Shown in pieces: positions 40,301 to 52,300 of a stretch of DNA of 64,000 bases (the stretch's first letter is position 1; each line of letters begins with the position of its first letter). This DNA is from Ditylenchus dipsaci (taxonomy: Eukaryota; Nematoda; Chromadorea; Rhabditida; Anguinidae): the NCBI GenBank assembly GCA_004194705.1, contig SADC01000904.1, forward strand, positions 434,001-498,000. Reading direction: 5' to 3'. A model generated the notes under the pieces. It was not told the origin of the DNA. It did no database searches and saw only the letters and a program-made list of their open reading frames with translations. The translations under genes and the position numbers were made by a program.

Positions 40301-43300
40301 CATCAGGCCTACATTTTTCAAAAATTTTCGAGTTGTTTCGAATTATTTTTAATTTTTCAATTTCAATTTTTTGACTTTTTAAAATTTCAATTTTATTTTA
40401 TCTGCTTGAGCTTTGTTTAGCCAGTCATACAATTCTCAACTGCCTCAGTCAATTCATCTGGCTGGATTAATCCATCTGGATGACTCGATTCATCTGGCTG
40501 GATTGATCCAACTGGCTGAGTCGATTTATCTGGCTGAATCGATCCAACTGGGTGAGTCGATACATCTGGCTGGATTAATCTATCTGGATGTTTCGATTCA
40601 TCTGGCTGGATTGATCCAACTGGCTGAGTCGATTTATCTGGCTGAATCGATCCAACTGGCTGAGTCGATTCATCTGGCTGAATCGATCCAACTGGGTGAG
40701 TCGATTTATCTGGCTGAATCGATCCAACTGGCTGAGTCGATTCATCTGGCTGAATCGATCCAACAGGGTGAGTCGATACATCTGGCTGGATTAATCTATC
40801 TGGATGTTTCGATTCATCTGGCTGGATCGATTCATCTGGCTGGATTGATCCAACTGGCTGAGTCGATTTATCTGGCTGAATCGATCCAACTGGCTGAGTC
40901 GATTCATCTGGCTGAATCGATCCAACTGGGTGAGTCGATACATCTGGCTGGATTAATCTATCTGGATGTTTCGATTCATCTGGCTGGATCGATTTATCTG
41001 GCTGGATTGATCCAACTGGCTGAGTCGATTTATCTGGCTGAATCGATCCAACTGGCTGAGTTGATTCATCTGGCTGAATCGATCCAACTGGGTGAGTCGA
41101 TACATCTGGCTGGATCGATTCATCTGGCTGGATTGATCCAACTGGCTGGATCGATTCATCTGGCTGAATCGATCCAACTGGGTGAGTCGATACATCTGGC
41201 TGGATCGATTCATCTGGCTGGATTGATCCAACTGGCTGGATCGATTCATCTGGCTGGATTGATCCAACTGGCTGAGTCAATTTATCTGGCTGAATCGATC
41301 CAACTGGCTGAGTCGATTCATCTGGCTGGATTAATCTATCTGGATGTTTCGATTCATCTGGCTGGATCGATTCATCTGGCTGGATTGGTGAATTCAACCA
41401 TTTGAGTCGGTTCAACTGGCTTGATTGGTCAATTCATCCATTTGAATCAATTCAACTGGATGGATTGGATTGCATAATTTATCCAACTGGCTTCGTTTCA
41501 ACTGGCTCATTGGTCAATTTTGTACGATTGATCATTGAATCATTTGCCTTCACCTCTCCATGATCTAATGAATCCACCCATTTCTTATCATCCACAGACC
41601 TACAACCCTCTGCAATCCAATACTCAATCATACACAACCCTTACAGTTCAACTCTTCACTTTTCAACTCCCAATCGTCGTTGAGTCTTTCCAATCTGAAT
41701 TGTTACAATCATCAGGCCTCTACAACACAAGAAATTGAATGGGTAGTGTAGAAAAGTGGGGGAGGGGAAGAAGGATAAGAAATAAAATGCCCCGGGCTGG
41801 CCCCGCGGTAGCGGGGCCTAAAGACTAGTCCCCACTACTAATGGAGACATGTGTGTGTGTGTGTGTGTCTGTCCGCACTGTTTAAACGTTCATTTCCTCT
41901 CGAGACCAAACATTTCTTTCTTAGTCATTCTGGCTATATAAGCAAATTTTTCAGTCAATTCATTCATTCTTAGGTTTTGTGGTGTGACGGGCGGTTGTGT
42001 CTGCTCCCTCTACTTCAAGCTCAATGGTCAGTGGCTTGGAGTGGACAGGGCAGGCATCGGCCTACACTTTTTGAAATCTTCGAGTCATTTCAAATTATTT
42101 TTGACTTTTTCTCGAATTTTTCAGATCGATTCAAAATTTGTAAACTATCATGGTCAAATATATCTCAACGGGCTGAGTGGATATGATTCAACTGGCTTGA
42201 TTGCTCAATTCATCCATTTGAATCGATTCAACTGGCTTGATTGCTCAATTCATCCATTTGAATCGATTCAACTGGCTTGATTGCTCAATTCATCCATTTG
42301 AATCGATTCAACGGGCTGTATTGGTCAATCTATCCATTGGATTCGATTCAACTGGCTTCATTGGTCAATTCATCCATTTGAATCGATTCAACTGGCTGGA
42401 TTGGTCAATCTATCCATTTGAATCAATTCAACTGGCTGGATTTGTCAATCTATCCATTGGATTCGATTCAACTGGCTGGATTGGTCAATTCATTCATTTG
42501 AATCAATTCAACGGGCTGGATTGGTCAATTCATCCATTTGAATCAATTCAACGGGCTAGATTGGTCAATTCATCCATTTGAATCGATTAAACGGGCTGCA
42601 TTGGTCAATTTATTCATTCGATTTGATTCAACTGGCTTGAATGCTCAATTCAATCATTTGATCGATTAAACTGGCTGGATTAGTCAATCTATCCATTTGA
42701 ATCAGTGAAACTGGCTGGATTGGTCAATTCATCCATTTGAATCAGTTCAACTGGCTGGATTAGTCAATCTATCCATTTGAATCAGTGAAACTGGCTGGAT
42801 TGGTCAATTCATCCATTTGAATCAGTTCAACTGGCTGGATTAGTCAATCTATCCATTTGAATCGGTTCAACTGGCTTCATTTGTCTATTCAACCAAGTGA
42901 ATCGATTCAACTGTCTGGATTGGTCAATTCAATCTTTTGAATTGATTAAACTGGCTGGATTGGTCAATTTATCCATTTGAATCGGTTCAACTGGCTTCAT
43001 TTGTCTATTCAACCAAGTGAATCGATTCAACTGTCTGGATTGGTCAATTCAATCTTTTGAATTGATTAAACTGGCTGGATTGGTCAATTTATCCATTTGA
43101 ATCAATTCAACGGGCTGGATTGGTCAATTTATCCATTCGATTTGATTCAACTGGCTTGATTGGTCAATACGTCAATACAAGATTCAACTGGCTGTATTTG
43201 TCAATCCAACCATTTCAATCAATTCAACTGTCTGGATTGGTCAATTCAATCTTTTGAATTGATTAAACTGGCTGTATTTGTCGATTCATCCATTTGAATC

Positions 43301-46300
43301 AATTCAACGGGCTGGATTGGTCAATTCATCCATTTGAATCAATTCAACGGGCTGGATTGGTCAATTTATCCATTTGAATCAATTCAACGGGCTGGATTGG
43401 TCAATTTATCCATTCGATTTGATTCAACTGGCTGGATTGGTCAATTTATCCATTCGATTTGATTCAACTGGCTTAAATGCTCAATTCAATCATTTGATCG
43501 ATTAAACTGGCTGGATTAGTCAATCTATCCATTTGAATCAGTTCAACTGGCTTGATTGGTCAATCCATTTAAATCGATTAAACTGGCTGGATTGGTCAAT
43601 CTATCCATTCGAATCGGTTCAACTGGCTTCATTGGTCTATCCAACCAAGTGAATCGGTTCAACTGGCTTCATTGGTCTATCCAACCAAGTGAATCGATTC
43701 AACTGGCTTGATTGCTCAATTCATCCATTTGAATCGATTCAACTGGCTTGATTGGTCAATCTATCCATTTGAATCGATTCAACTGGCTTCATTTGTCTAT
43801 TCAACCAAGTGAATCGATTCAACTGGCTTGATTGGTCAATACATCAATACAAGATTCAACTGGCTGTATTTGTCAATTCAATCTTTTGAATCGATTCAAC
43901 TGGCTGTATTTGTCAATTCAACCATTTAAATCAATTCAACTGGCTGGATTGGTCAATCTATCCATTTGAATTGGTTCAACTGGCATTCACAGGCTTACAA
44001 CCTTCTACAATACAACATTTCAATATGTCAACATGCTGACTGAAGGGTTATAATACATCATCCTGGTGTCTTCATTATTTTATACTCCTTTGGGTTTATT
44101 CACTCTGAATTTCCACCACATTCATTTCTTGACCATGCACTCTCCAATCAATGCCGTCACGTTCCTACCTTCAAGCCCCTCGGTTTTCATAGTCTGATAT
44201 TCAATTATCTATGACATTTTCAATCCGGGATTCAATCATCTCATGGGTTCAAATTCCTCTCCTCTATCATCCTTTACAATACAGTTTACAGTCATGCACA
44301 GGCCTTCATGATCGAGCTTTCAAACGCCCTCATGCTTTTCCGTCCACCTTCAAATTCGACTACTCTATTCGACATACTTTCTTCAGCAAAACCATTGAGG
44401 TGCGTGGAGCGCTTTAACATCGCTTAAAATAGACGCTTGAAGTGCCGCGAAATTTTTGATAAAAAGGTGGACTTGAAAAAAAGTACGGGCCCGCGGTAGC
44501 GGGCCTAAGAGACTAGTCTATTTACTAGTCCCAAAAGATAAAAAGTCGAGCTTTAAAAAGTATCGGACTCTAGGCGGGAGCAAACTTTTGAACACAAACA
44601 AAAACTAAAAGTTGCGTTTTCAGCGAAGAATTACAACTGATAACATCTAGCAAATCTCCAGCCGGACCATCTATATCTGTTCAAGGTCCCAGTAACTTCA
44701 GTGAAAACGGCAATGATGTGCAGGAACCAAGAAGTGAGATAACTCTAGGTGTGATAGTCGGCGTTCCAGTAGCTCCAGTCCCATGCACTACTTTGATGAG
44801 TTAAGCGTGTTGAAGGCTGTGGACAATAGGCAGAAGGAGAGGATCCACGAGCTGAATTTGGAGTGCACACGACTGGTCAGGGAGGTCGAAAGGCTGAAAG
44901 CGATGACTTCCAATGGTCATATGTTAGAATTTTATATATTATTTGCTGGACATTTGTTAGTGCATTCTTTGTTTCAGACCAAACGGTTCTGCTCCCAATT
45001 CTCCGGGTTCAGCCCCTGATTACTCGATGGCAATTGCTGCACAAAACAGATTTTTGAGTAAGTTAATCCTTTTATTTGTGATCTCAAAACTAGCGGTAGC
45101 ACCGAAATGTCTTTCGAAATACAAATCCGTTGAGATAATACCGAAATAAGTGTAGGGAGACGAGGTATGGATATTTCGAGTAGACCACCCAAAACAATTG
45201 TACCACTCACCTACTATAGACTCATTTTGTAGCCAGAGAGATGAGCAAAATGGCGGATAATGTGCCAAAAAAGTGGGCCAGAAATACAATGCTTATATCA
45301 AGATTTTTGAATTAAAGGGGCCGGATTGTTATAGGTTAAACGGTAATTTAAAGTAATTAAAAAGGCGGAATCCCGATTCGACATTTGAACCCCCAAAAAT
45401 CCCGATTCGGGATCCCTATTCGGGGTCTCATCCGCATCTCTAGCTGTTTTGACCTGATTTTCAACGTATTTAGAAAAACATATATGTACTAAAGTAACTT
45501 TCCCAAATAAAAATTCCTACGAGCAGTCAATTTTTTATTCAAAATTTCCTAAATTTAAGGTTCCAAGGGTAACAAGTTTATCTTACCAAAATGGGATTTT
45601 CAGACTCCGAATTGCTGAGGATAAATGACAGATGCATAGAGGCTGATCGTCAGGTAGAGCAGTGCAACAAGTAGGTTTCCATAAATTGCTGCTCTAAGTT
45701 AGAGTCTCTAACTAATTTCTTTTATTTTGTAGAAAAATCTACAAGCTAGAGACAGAGATGGAAGACTTCAAGAAAGAGTATGTCTACCTACTGCAGAGTT
45801 GCGTGAGAATTCCTCTGCACGAACATAGGTGACTTTTTTTATTCCAAAGTCTAGATATAGAAAATATTGTTTGTTAGCTCTTGTGACGTTGTGCAAGTCA
45901 AGCTTTTTGGTGGTGATGTGGTCAGTTTTACAGATTTATATAAGTGACCGGCATGCGAAAACGGGACAGCCTTGTCTGTCATTTGACGATCTGGATGCCC
46001 TACAGGCACGCTCAGGGGATAGTGGGCATGGCTGAGAGGGCCTTGCCTGGAAAGGAAATTTGGGCGGGAATGAAACGGGTAACCAAATTTTCGCCGGGAA
46101 AAAGTTAGGCATCAACTTTTTGATTTAAATAATGAACAAATTCCTAGTCTGTTTTTCCATCAAAATTACACGTTCAATGTGATTTTTAAACTTTTGAACC
46201 AATGAAATTTGTACTAGTAGGTAGCTACAATAATAGGGTTGTTCCATTCGCCAGCAAAACCGGAAAACTGCAAATTCGGCGACGAAACCACCCGCAATCG

Positions 46301-49300
46301 TGAGTTTTGGCCAATTCACCGGTAAAATCAAAATTTTAAAATCTTAACAAAAAATGACGACTTGGATCAGGTATCGTAAATCAATTCGAAATCCTAAACC
46401 CAGATTGGTTCTTATCGGTTATCCGCACCCCACCCATTGTTTAATAAATATGATGATGATGTAACTTGACTATTTTGTGGAAAAAGTAAGTGGGGTGCGG
46501 ATAACCGATAAGAACCCCCAGATTTTTTAATCTGAGGCGCACAACGAGCCGGGCAGAAATATTTTCCGTTGATTAAGAAAATATATCATCAAGAGTGGAC
46601 ACGGGTTGGTCCGTCCAGTTGGTATTAACGGCTCTATCAGTCCTCAGTTTTTCATTATCAAGAAGCGCGTTGCATCAACTTACTCACATTTATTGCAGCA
46701 TGAGCGACGAGTCAAAATGTTGTTGGAAAGGGCCAGGGAGTCTGATCCTACTTTGCCTTCCTTTGAAAGGTTCTTTGCTTTTTGTACTCTTTTTCTTATG
46801 TAAATTTTTTAGCGTGACAAAGTCTGGGAGTTATCACGTTGATGGTAATATTTTGCTTACTTTTCCTATTTTCTGAATTGCATGTTGCAATTTAGACTAT
46901 GGCTTCCGCCACTCTTTTGACGACATTCCCCTTGCCTTGCATTATATAGCCACTCAGTTGAACGAACATTATGATTCGCAGTCAGAGGAGTACATTATTC
47001 TCAAACACAAATGGCGCACACTAATTGAATCTGATCCAAACGCAATCGACAGAAATGTAAATGAAAACTTGGGTTCTAGTGAAAATATGGTGTCCAAAAT
47101 ATCGATTGATAACAGCCTCCTCCCTTCCCGGTAAATCTTCTTCAAAAAGCAAATACAGTCCACGCTCATAAATTTAAAGGGCCATTGCCGTCCCCGACAA
47201 CGGTTGTCCCCCGCCAATTCAATTTTTTTTCTATATCATTGAAATTCTGTACGAATTTTTCAACTTGGTTTCTAACAAAACTATACCTAAAATTAAATTC
47301 TAGACCTTGTTTTATTAGAAATCAAGTTGAAAAATCAGTACAGAAGTTGAATGATTAGGCACGAAAATTTGAATTGGCGGGGACAGTTCAAAACAGGTGG
47401 CAATGGCCCATTAAAGGACCATTGCGGTTGCCGACGACGAGAATTTGAATGTTTGAAATGTTTGAATGCGCGCGGGACGGGCAGCCGACGATTGCGCCAT
47501 TTCAAATTGCGCCAATTCAGATTGCGCCACATTCAAATTGCGCCAATGCAGATTGCGCCACTGCAAATTGCGCCAATGCAGATTGCGCCAAAATCAAATT
47601 GCGCCACTTCAAATTGCGCCAAAATCAAATTGCGCCAAAATCAAATTGCGCCACTGCAAATTGCGCCAAAATCAGATTGCGCCACTGCAAATTGCGCCAA
47701 AATCAAATTGCGCCAATGCAGATTGCGCCAAAATCAAATTGCGCTATAATTGCACAGTATTGTTAAACGTCTCTGTTACACTAATTTCTCCAAAATTCTC
47801 GTTCCACCCTGTTTTATTATAATAATTTTTAGCAAAATGGTCAGACAATTCAATACTGAAAGGGGCAATGTCCTTGGCTTCTGCAATGGCTTTTCAATGA
47901 GATTTCGTAGAGTGCGCAAATGCGATGGCAAATGGACCTGGAGGTGCACAAGAAAAAATTGCTCTGGAACAGCTGTATCAACAAATCAGGAGAATTCGGT
48001 CGAAGAAAAGAAGCATCACGGTCATCTTCCAGATACACCTCTTGTTGAAGTTGCTTTTTTCAGTTCTTTTAGATAAATGTTTTACCTTATGCTTTAGGTT
48101 AGAAAGCGGGTCTCGGAAGCGGTGTCAGCAGGAGAAATCAATCACGACACACCGGTGAGAAGCATAATAGATATTGCGTTTGGCGGACTGGTGGGCGAAA
48201 CTCTTCTTGCGATGCCAGCAAAAGATACCAAAAAAAGAAACTATCAGAGCGCGCTTGACTCGCCATCGGAACAAAATATGGGAGCAGTCAACCGAGGACA
48301 AAAAAGCGAGGAATGGCCAGAAAACATGAAGCAAACCAAAGATGGTAGGATATTTCTTTACTTTGATTCAGGTTTGTAAAATTAAACTTTTTTTTTACTT
48401 TTTCTTGTCCAATGTTTATTTGTTTTGTTGTAGCCAATGAAAGTCTTTTCGGTCCTCCATTGCAGCCAGGATTCATGGGACCATCTCCACCACCAAGAGT
48501 TCTCATTTTCACTACCGCCCATCTTCTTCGTCTACTTCAGGTATTTCAAAAAATTCGGTCCTTGTTGTATACTTGAGTTTTTTTTATGCTTATTTTCATC
48601 GCAGGTGAACCGACACTGGGCAATGGACGGAACTTTCTTTGCAGCTCCGAAATTGTTTAAGCAAATGTATGTTGTTGGATTCTACGCAGTTAATGAAGAT
48701 AACACAAGCTCATTCTTTCCTTGCGTGTACTTCTTGCTTCAGTCTAAGAAAGAAGAGGCCTATCGGGAAGCGTTCTATAAAGCATTTTGTCATTTTGCTA
48801 ATGATCAACGCCCAATTTCTGTAATGATGGGTATGTTACCGCTTTTTCGATGTTTTGATGTTGTTCTAAAAAAATTATTAAGACTTTGAGACCGCTGCCA
48901 GAAATGCTACTCTAAGCCTTTTCCCGGATGTATCAATCAAGCACTGTCTTTTTCATCTTTTCCAAAGCCTCTACAAGCGAGTTCAAAAGGAGAAGATCAA
49001 ATCATTGTGGGCAATATTGGATGTGAAAATACTGCTGCGTTGCTTGCCGACACTTGCTTTTTTGCCAATGCAGGAACTGGATGATGGATTTGATCAGCTC
49101 GAAGCAGCCAAAGATGACTTATGCAGGAGGGAGGTCATTCCGCACGATTCAATCAACCATGTCAACAGTAGGTCTATCAAAGTTTTTCCCCGATAATAAA
49201 AACGGATAATAAGTTTTTGCAGAAATATTTGCATATTTCAAGAGGAATTATGTCCGGCGACCAAACGGAAATCCTGCAATTTATCCAGCTACGCTATGGA

Positions 49301-52300
49301 ACATGCACGACAGAGCACTGGCTGGACTTCCAAGGACAAACAACGGAGTAGAGAACTGGAATGGGCAGTTTAACGGGTACTTCAGCCATGATAGTCCTTC
49401 ACTCACAGATGTAATCCTCAAGCTTCAGACGGATGAGGAGAAAATACGGCAGAAGATTGAAATGTAAGTCTTTTATTATTTTTAGTTGCGCATCGTATAT
49501 GAGTTGTTATGTTTAGTCGTATACATAATCCACTGGCGCGTGTGACAGGTGGAATGAGGTCTCAGAGAGCCATCTACTCCGGAAGTCAAATTCAGCAGCT
49601 AGCTATCAATTACGCGAATGGACAAGGGCTGCCTCGAATGGAATTTTTGGTCTCAATCGGAGCACATCTTGAGAAGTATCACAGTCATTGAATCATAGAT
49701 TTGTTGTTGTTGTTTTGTTGTTACGTGTTTCCCAATAAAAATGTAGTTGTGTGGATGGTTATCGATGAAATTTGTCGTGATTGTGTGTCCTCTGCCGTTA
49801 CACCATAAACTATGGCCTGCATTTTTCAAAAAAAAATTCGAAATAATTCAGTAGGAATGTTAATTTGATATTGGCGCTATTTAATTTGAGCGCAATATAC
49901 AATGTACATATGCGCAATTTGATTTTGGCGCAATTTGCAGTGGCGCAATCTGATTTTGGCGTAATTTGCAGTGGCGCAATCTGCATTGGCGCAATTTGAA
50001 TGTGGCGCAATCTGCATTGGCGCAATTTGATTTTGGCGCAATCTGCATTGGCGCAATTTGCAGTGGCGCAATTTGATTTTGGCGCAATTTGCAGTGGCGC
50101 AATCTGATTTTGGCGCAATTTGCAGTGGCGCAATCTGCATTGGCGCAATTTGAATGTGGCGCAATCTGAATTGGCGCAATCGTCGGCTGCCCGCGGGACA
50201 CCTTTCGGCCCGCGGGACACCTTTTATTCCGAAAATATTCAGAATTATTTTTTAGTAAAGTCATGATTAAATCATTGAAAAGGTAGAGCCGGCACTGGGA
50301 TTCGAACCCATCAACAATGTTGATCACACGTCGCTGCTTTACCGCTACACTACTTAGTAACATGTATATTGACACCTACCGTATAACCTCTAATAATTAG
50401 GCACCCCCTAATCAAAAAACGTGTTCGTGGCATGTGTTTTTGACCCACTTTTTGGTCACTTCTCTCAGGCAAGTTACCAACCATTTTGTAGCTCATCTCA
50501 CTAGCTACAAAATGAGTGGTAACTTGCCTCAGAGAACTTTCCAAAAAATGGGTGAAAAACACAATGCCACAAACACGATTTTGAACGAGGGGGTGCCTAA
50601 TTATTAGAGGTTATACGGTATATTAGCCTACGTTATTCACTCTATTAACTCCCCTGAGGAGTTATTTTCAACTCTCAAAAAATCGGAAAATTTTTAGGTC
50701 GATTTTGAGTTTTTTGGGTGCTCAACCACAGTTTGAAAACTGAAATTAGGTAATCTCGTACCAAGAAAACGCAAAAAACAGATTTGCAAAATGTTTGCTT
50801 TAGGCTGAGATATGGATCCGTAGGGTGGGACTTATTAGAGGTGGTTAGTTAATAGAGTGAATAATACGGTAAGTAATTTCTGGAATTTCCGGTAAGTAAT
50901 TTCATTTCCAAAGCAATAACACATTAGAAAACATTGTGCTAAAAATTATCTTAATAAAAGAAACATTCAAACATACGAAATTCTCGTTGTCGGCAACGAT
51001 AATACAGTCGGACCTCGCTATAGTGCGACCCCTTGGGTCAACCCAAACTCGCACTATAGTGGAGTCGCACTATATCGAGGGTCTCCAAACCATTTGAAAA
51101 CAATGTTCGCACTACAGTCAAATCTCCCATCAACATAACGCCAAGGGACCGGCAAAACCATTATGTTAATGGAAGATGCGCTTCGTCGAACTGCTCTTAC
51201 TTTGTGGTCGCCCATTCGGTTTTGCGTATAGCTAGTTCAATTATAGTGACTATATCTATATTTCGTCTTTTTTGTTACAGAAGAAGAAGCCAAGTTGTCG
51301 CCTCCAAACTCATTAGATAAGTTTTTATCGATTATTTGCCGTCTTTTCTTTGTGTTTTTTGCGTTTTTAGGTTTCCGTGGGATTCTTGACATCCTCTTTG
51401 ATACTGATGCAACAGCAGAGGGATCGAGCAGGTTATTTTTTTTTGGTTTTCAGGATACGAGCTGGACCCTCTTTCTACGTACTACTGGATTCGTAAGAGC
51501 ATTGCTAACAACTTGCGCACCGAAAACTTCTGACAAGTCAATTTGCTGTTTGGTGGGAATGATCGATTAAAAAACGGAGCAGTCCTCAGTTCAATCGATT
51601 ACTTGGGCAGTGGCATTCCAGACCAGGTAAACTCCTAAGTGACTACATTTCGTGTGGTTGCCTGTTTTATATAGAAGATCAATTGAAAGGGACCGACACC
51701 AGCGTTATGTTAATGAGAGATTTATGTTAATTGGAAAGTATGTTAATGGGAGATTCCACTGTATATCGAGCTTATCATTCAAAACGCTGCATTAAATCAA
51801 AGTTTCATTCGTAAAACAACCATAACAAGAACAAATTAACAAAATGAACAATAAACAATCAAAGGACTGTGAAGAAGCGCGACTTTTGTTAGGAGTGCTC
51901 ATTGCAAATAACTAAAATAATAAAATTACGATGGCGTTACACGTCAGAGACTAAAAGAAGAATGAGTATCTTAGTAGTTGTTTGCGACTGTACCAATAAT
52001 TGATTTTTCGACGGGAATTCAAAATCCTGTGATCTTTAACATAAATTTTTATGAATCGCACTATATCGAGGTCATTTTATTTGTCGGGACCGCGTCAGGT
52101 TCGCACTATAGTGGAAGTCGCACTATAGTGGAGTCGCACTATATTGGAGGTCTAGTCAGCCTTATTTGGGGCAAAACCAACCAAACTGGTCCTGAAGTCG
52201 CACTATAGTGGACGTCGCACTATAGTGGGTCGCACTATAGCGAGGTCCGACTGTAGTCCTTTAAAGTCAGAAGTTCGTTCCCACCTAGGGTCCGACCCTT

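Larger units (their letters stand above)
40075..41828 (+). mobile_element. Non-autonomous Helitron, copy 1
   Basis: 5' end TCCCCCCTACTAATGGAGAC, resembling the canonical Helitron start (TC...CTACTA). 3' end: hairpin GGCCCCGC-GGTA-GCGGGGCC at 41799-41818 followed by TAAAGA and the terminal CTAG (41825-41828), with T next. A TG microsatellite lies just inside the 5' end and an 18-bp-unit minisatellite (40440-41400) inside. No Rep/helicase ORF. Lies within a TBC1D2 intron. Confidence 0.88.
41829..44516 (+). mobile_element. Non-autonomous Helitron, copy 2, directly abutting copy 1
   Basis: Starts TCCCCACTACTAATGGAGAC immediately after the CTAG of copy 1, and shares about 240 bp of 5' sequence with it (TG microsatellite, CTCGAGACCAAACATTTC, CTCAATGGTCAGTGGCTTGG). 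Ends with hairpin GGCCCGC-GGTA-GCGGGCC (44488-44505), then TAAGAGA and CTAG at 44513-44516. Internal minisatellite 42187-43985 has a 40-bp unit. No helicase ORF. Confidence 0.88.
47479..50191 (+). mobile_element. Complete-looking Mutator-like element (MULE), 2.7 kb
   Basis: TIRs 47479-47745 and about 49880-50191 start GGGCAGCCGACGATTGCGCC / GGCAGCCGACG and consist of about 14-15-bp tandem units ATTGCGCCANNTCAA. Octamer CGCGGGAC flanks it at 47471-47478 and 50192-50199 (a ninth base differs). It encodes a spliced FLYWCH plus DDE transposase (47837-49691). Lies in a TBC1D2 intron, same orientation as the gene. Confidence 0.9.

Noticed and set aside
40413..41415. Roughly 330-codon ORFs on both strands as a repetitive protein gene
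   Set aside because: They lie entirely in an 18-bp minisatellite; a unit divisible by three keeps frames open on both strands. The array is inside a Helitron.
47351..47822. Overlapping ORFs rich in IAPLQIAPKSNCA-like repeats
   Set aside because: These are frames through the ATTGCGCCA TIR array; the mirrored ORFs at 49810-50375 on the other strand are the other TIR.
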